Source: Oscillospiraceae bacterium (GTDB lineage Bacteria > Bacillota > Clostridia > Oscillospirales > Ruminococcaceae). Taken from it: DNA of 7,113 nucleotides. A program made the position numbers and the translations under genes. The stretch's first letter is position 1. Each line of letters starts with the position of its first letter. Positions 6,718 through 7,113 of this stretch are shown one piece after another. The notes below the pieces were generated by a model. It worked only from the letters and a program-made list of their open reading frames with translations, had not been told where the DNA came from and ran no database searches. The stretch is from positions 1 through 7,113 of the forward strand of contig CAAFQL010000145.1 of assembly GCA_900765125.1 (NCBI GenBank), read 5' to 3'.

Positions 6718-6745
6718 GGTATCTTGTATATAATAAACAAATACC
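6718..6745. promoter_or_regulatory. Imperfect dyad upstream of the operon promoter
   Basis: GGTATCTTGT (6718-6727) and ACAAATACC (6737-6745) are inverted copies that differ by one inserted base. They lie 52-79 bp upstream of the -35 box, between the repressor terminator and the promoter. This could be an activator or auxiliary repressor site; only the symmetry is seen. Confidence 0.3.
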
Positions 6746-6781
6746 AGAACGCAGCATCAACTTTTTTAAGCCTTAAAAACT

Positions 6782-6821
6782 AAAAACCCCCGCCGACGGC
6801 TTTGTTATCAATCAGCAGAGG
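6782..6821 (-). terminator. Rho-independent terminator of the LacI-type gene
   Basis: On the minus strand CCTCTGCTGAT (6821-6811) pairs with GTCGGCGGGGG (6797-6787) over 11 bp, including G-U pairs, and is followed directly by TTTTT (6786-6782). The G-U pairs become A-C mismatches on the plus strand, so the hairpin is built to work on the minus strand. It lies about 114 nt after the repressor stop and isolates that gene from the transporter operon. Confidence 0.75.
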
Positions 6822-6857
6822 TTATTTTTTATTGTTTTATTTATACTAATTGCCTTC

Positions 6858-6924
6858 ACCCTGTATTAAATTTACTAAGCAATATATCATAAGATAAATT
6901 TACTTAATAAATATTAACCAGGGT
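6858..6924. repeat. Imperfect inverted repeat after the LacI-type stop codon, with two TAAATTTACT copies
   Basis: ACCCTG (6858-6863) and CAGGGT (6919-6924) form the outer arms. Including the inner AT-rich parts, roughly 15 of 20 positions are complementary. TAAATTTACT occurs twice inside (6867-6876 and 6895-6904), 28 bp apart. It lies 10 nt after the repressor stop and before its terminator. It may be a 3'-UTR structure or a set of regulator sites. Confidence 0.4.
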
Positions 6925-6934
6925 AAATTTTCTT

Positions 6935-7113
6935 TTACTTTAATGAACGTACACTGTCTCTGACTACCAAAGTTCCGCTAACAACAATTCGGCGTGCATT
7001 TTCATTTAAATACCGCAAACGCCGTATCAGACAAGTGCAAGCTTCTTTTGCCATTCTATCTATATCTATAGCATAAGTTGTTATCTGCGGATCAGCAAGC
7101 TCAGATAAAATAA
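6935..7113 (-). CDS. LacI-family transcriptional regulator, C-terminal end only
   Basis: Only the last 58 residues are in the window; the N-terminal helix-turn-helix and most of the sugar-binding core lie outside. The visible part fits the end of LacI/PurR-type regulators: PQITTYAIDIDRMAKEACTCL corresponds to the family's 'ltTv..d...mg..A..lL' segment, and IVVSGTLVVRDSVRSLK to the closing '...p..lv.R.S.' strand. The gene precedes the transporter operon on the same strand and ends with its own terminator. It probably represses the mannan genes until a manno-oligosaccharide or related inducer is present. That role, and the operator, are inferred from position. Confidence 0.82.
   Translation of the reverse strand, partial: ILSELADPQITTYAIDIDRMAKEACTCLIRRLRYLNENARRIVVSGTLVVRDSVRSLK

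Larger units (their letters stand above)
6569..6934. other. Intergenic region between LacI-type repressor and transporter operon
   Basis: This 366-nt AT-rich spacer contains no supported gene. From right to left it holds an imperfect inverted repeat after the repressor stop, the repressor terminator, a GGTAT-type dyad, a 17-bp palindrome, the operon promoter, and a 13-bp palindrome in the leader. Each is listed separately. A plus-strand AGGAGGT at 6714-6720 leads only to a short TTG-initiated reading frame and is not accepted as a gene. Confidence 0.7.

Noticed and set aside
6714..6781. Plus-strand AGGAGGT followed by a TTG-initiated short frame
   Set aside because: The spacing to TTG is only 4 nt, the peptide would be about 19 residues, and the site is better explained as part of the 6718-6745 dyad.
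1..7113. CRISPR array, tRNA, rRNA, insertion sequence
   Set aside because: No regularly spaced direct repeats, no cloverleaf or rRNA-like segment, and no transposase gene were seen on either strand.

Overview
The window is a compact beta-mannan utilisation locus with every gene on the minus strand. The base composition is low in GC. Shine-Dalgarno sites are strong (GGGAGG, AGGAGG, AAGGAG). The solute-binding protein is a lipoprotein, the regulator is LacI-type, and the mannanase is secreted and multi-modular. Together these suggest a low-GC Gram-positive fibre degrader of the gut or rumen. A Ruminococcus-like or other clostridial relative is plausible, but no marker gene here settles it.

In transcription order (right to left): 7113-6935 is the C-terminal tail of a LacI-family repressor. 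It is followed by a 366-nt intergenic region (6934-6569) with a strand-specific terminator for the repressor, several AT-rich dyads, and a good sigma-A type promoter (TTGACT-17-TAAAAT). Next comes an operon: lipoprotein sugar-binding protein (6568-5210), ABC permease 1 (5175-4219), ABC permease 2 (4222-3371, ATGA overlap) and a GH130 mannoside phosphorylase (3345-2326). A 376-nt gap (2325-1950) with inverted repeats and no convincing gene separates this from a secreted GH5 subfamily 7 endo-beta-1,4-mannanase (1949 to beyond position 1). The mannanase carries an X2 module and a CBM11-like module, and its C-terminus lies outside the window.

The genes form a logical pathway. The extracellular mannanase cuts mannan into manno-oligosaccharides, the lipoprotein captures them, and the two permeases import them. 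The cytoplasmic GH130 enzyme then phosphorolyses them to mannose-1-phosphate and a shorter oligosaccharide. The transporter has no ATPase gene here, so a shared MsmK/MalK-type ATPase elsewhere in the genome is the likely partner. The overall system matches a known logic (GH5/GH26 mannanase, ABC importer and GH130 in Firmicutes). I found no evidence of a wholly new system. The less explained parts are the dyad symmetries around the promoter and the structured gap before the mannanase.
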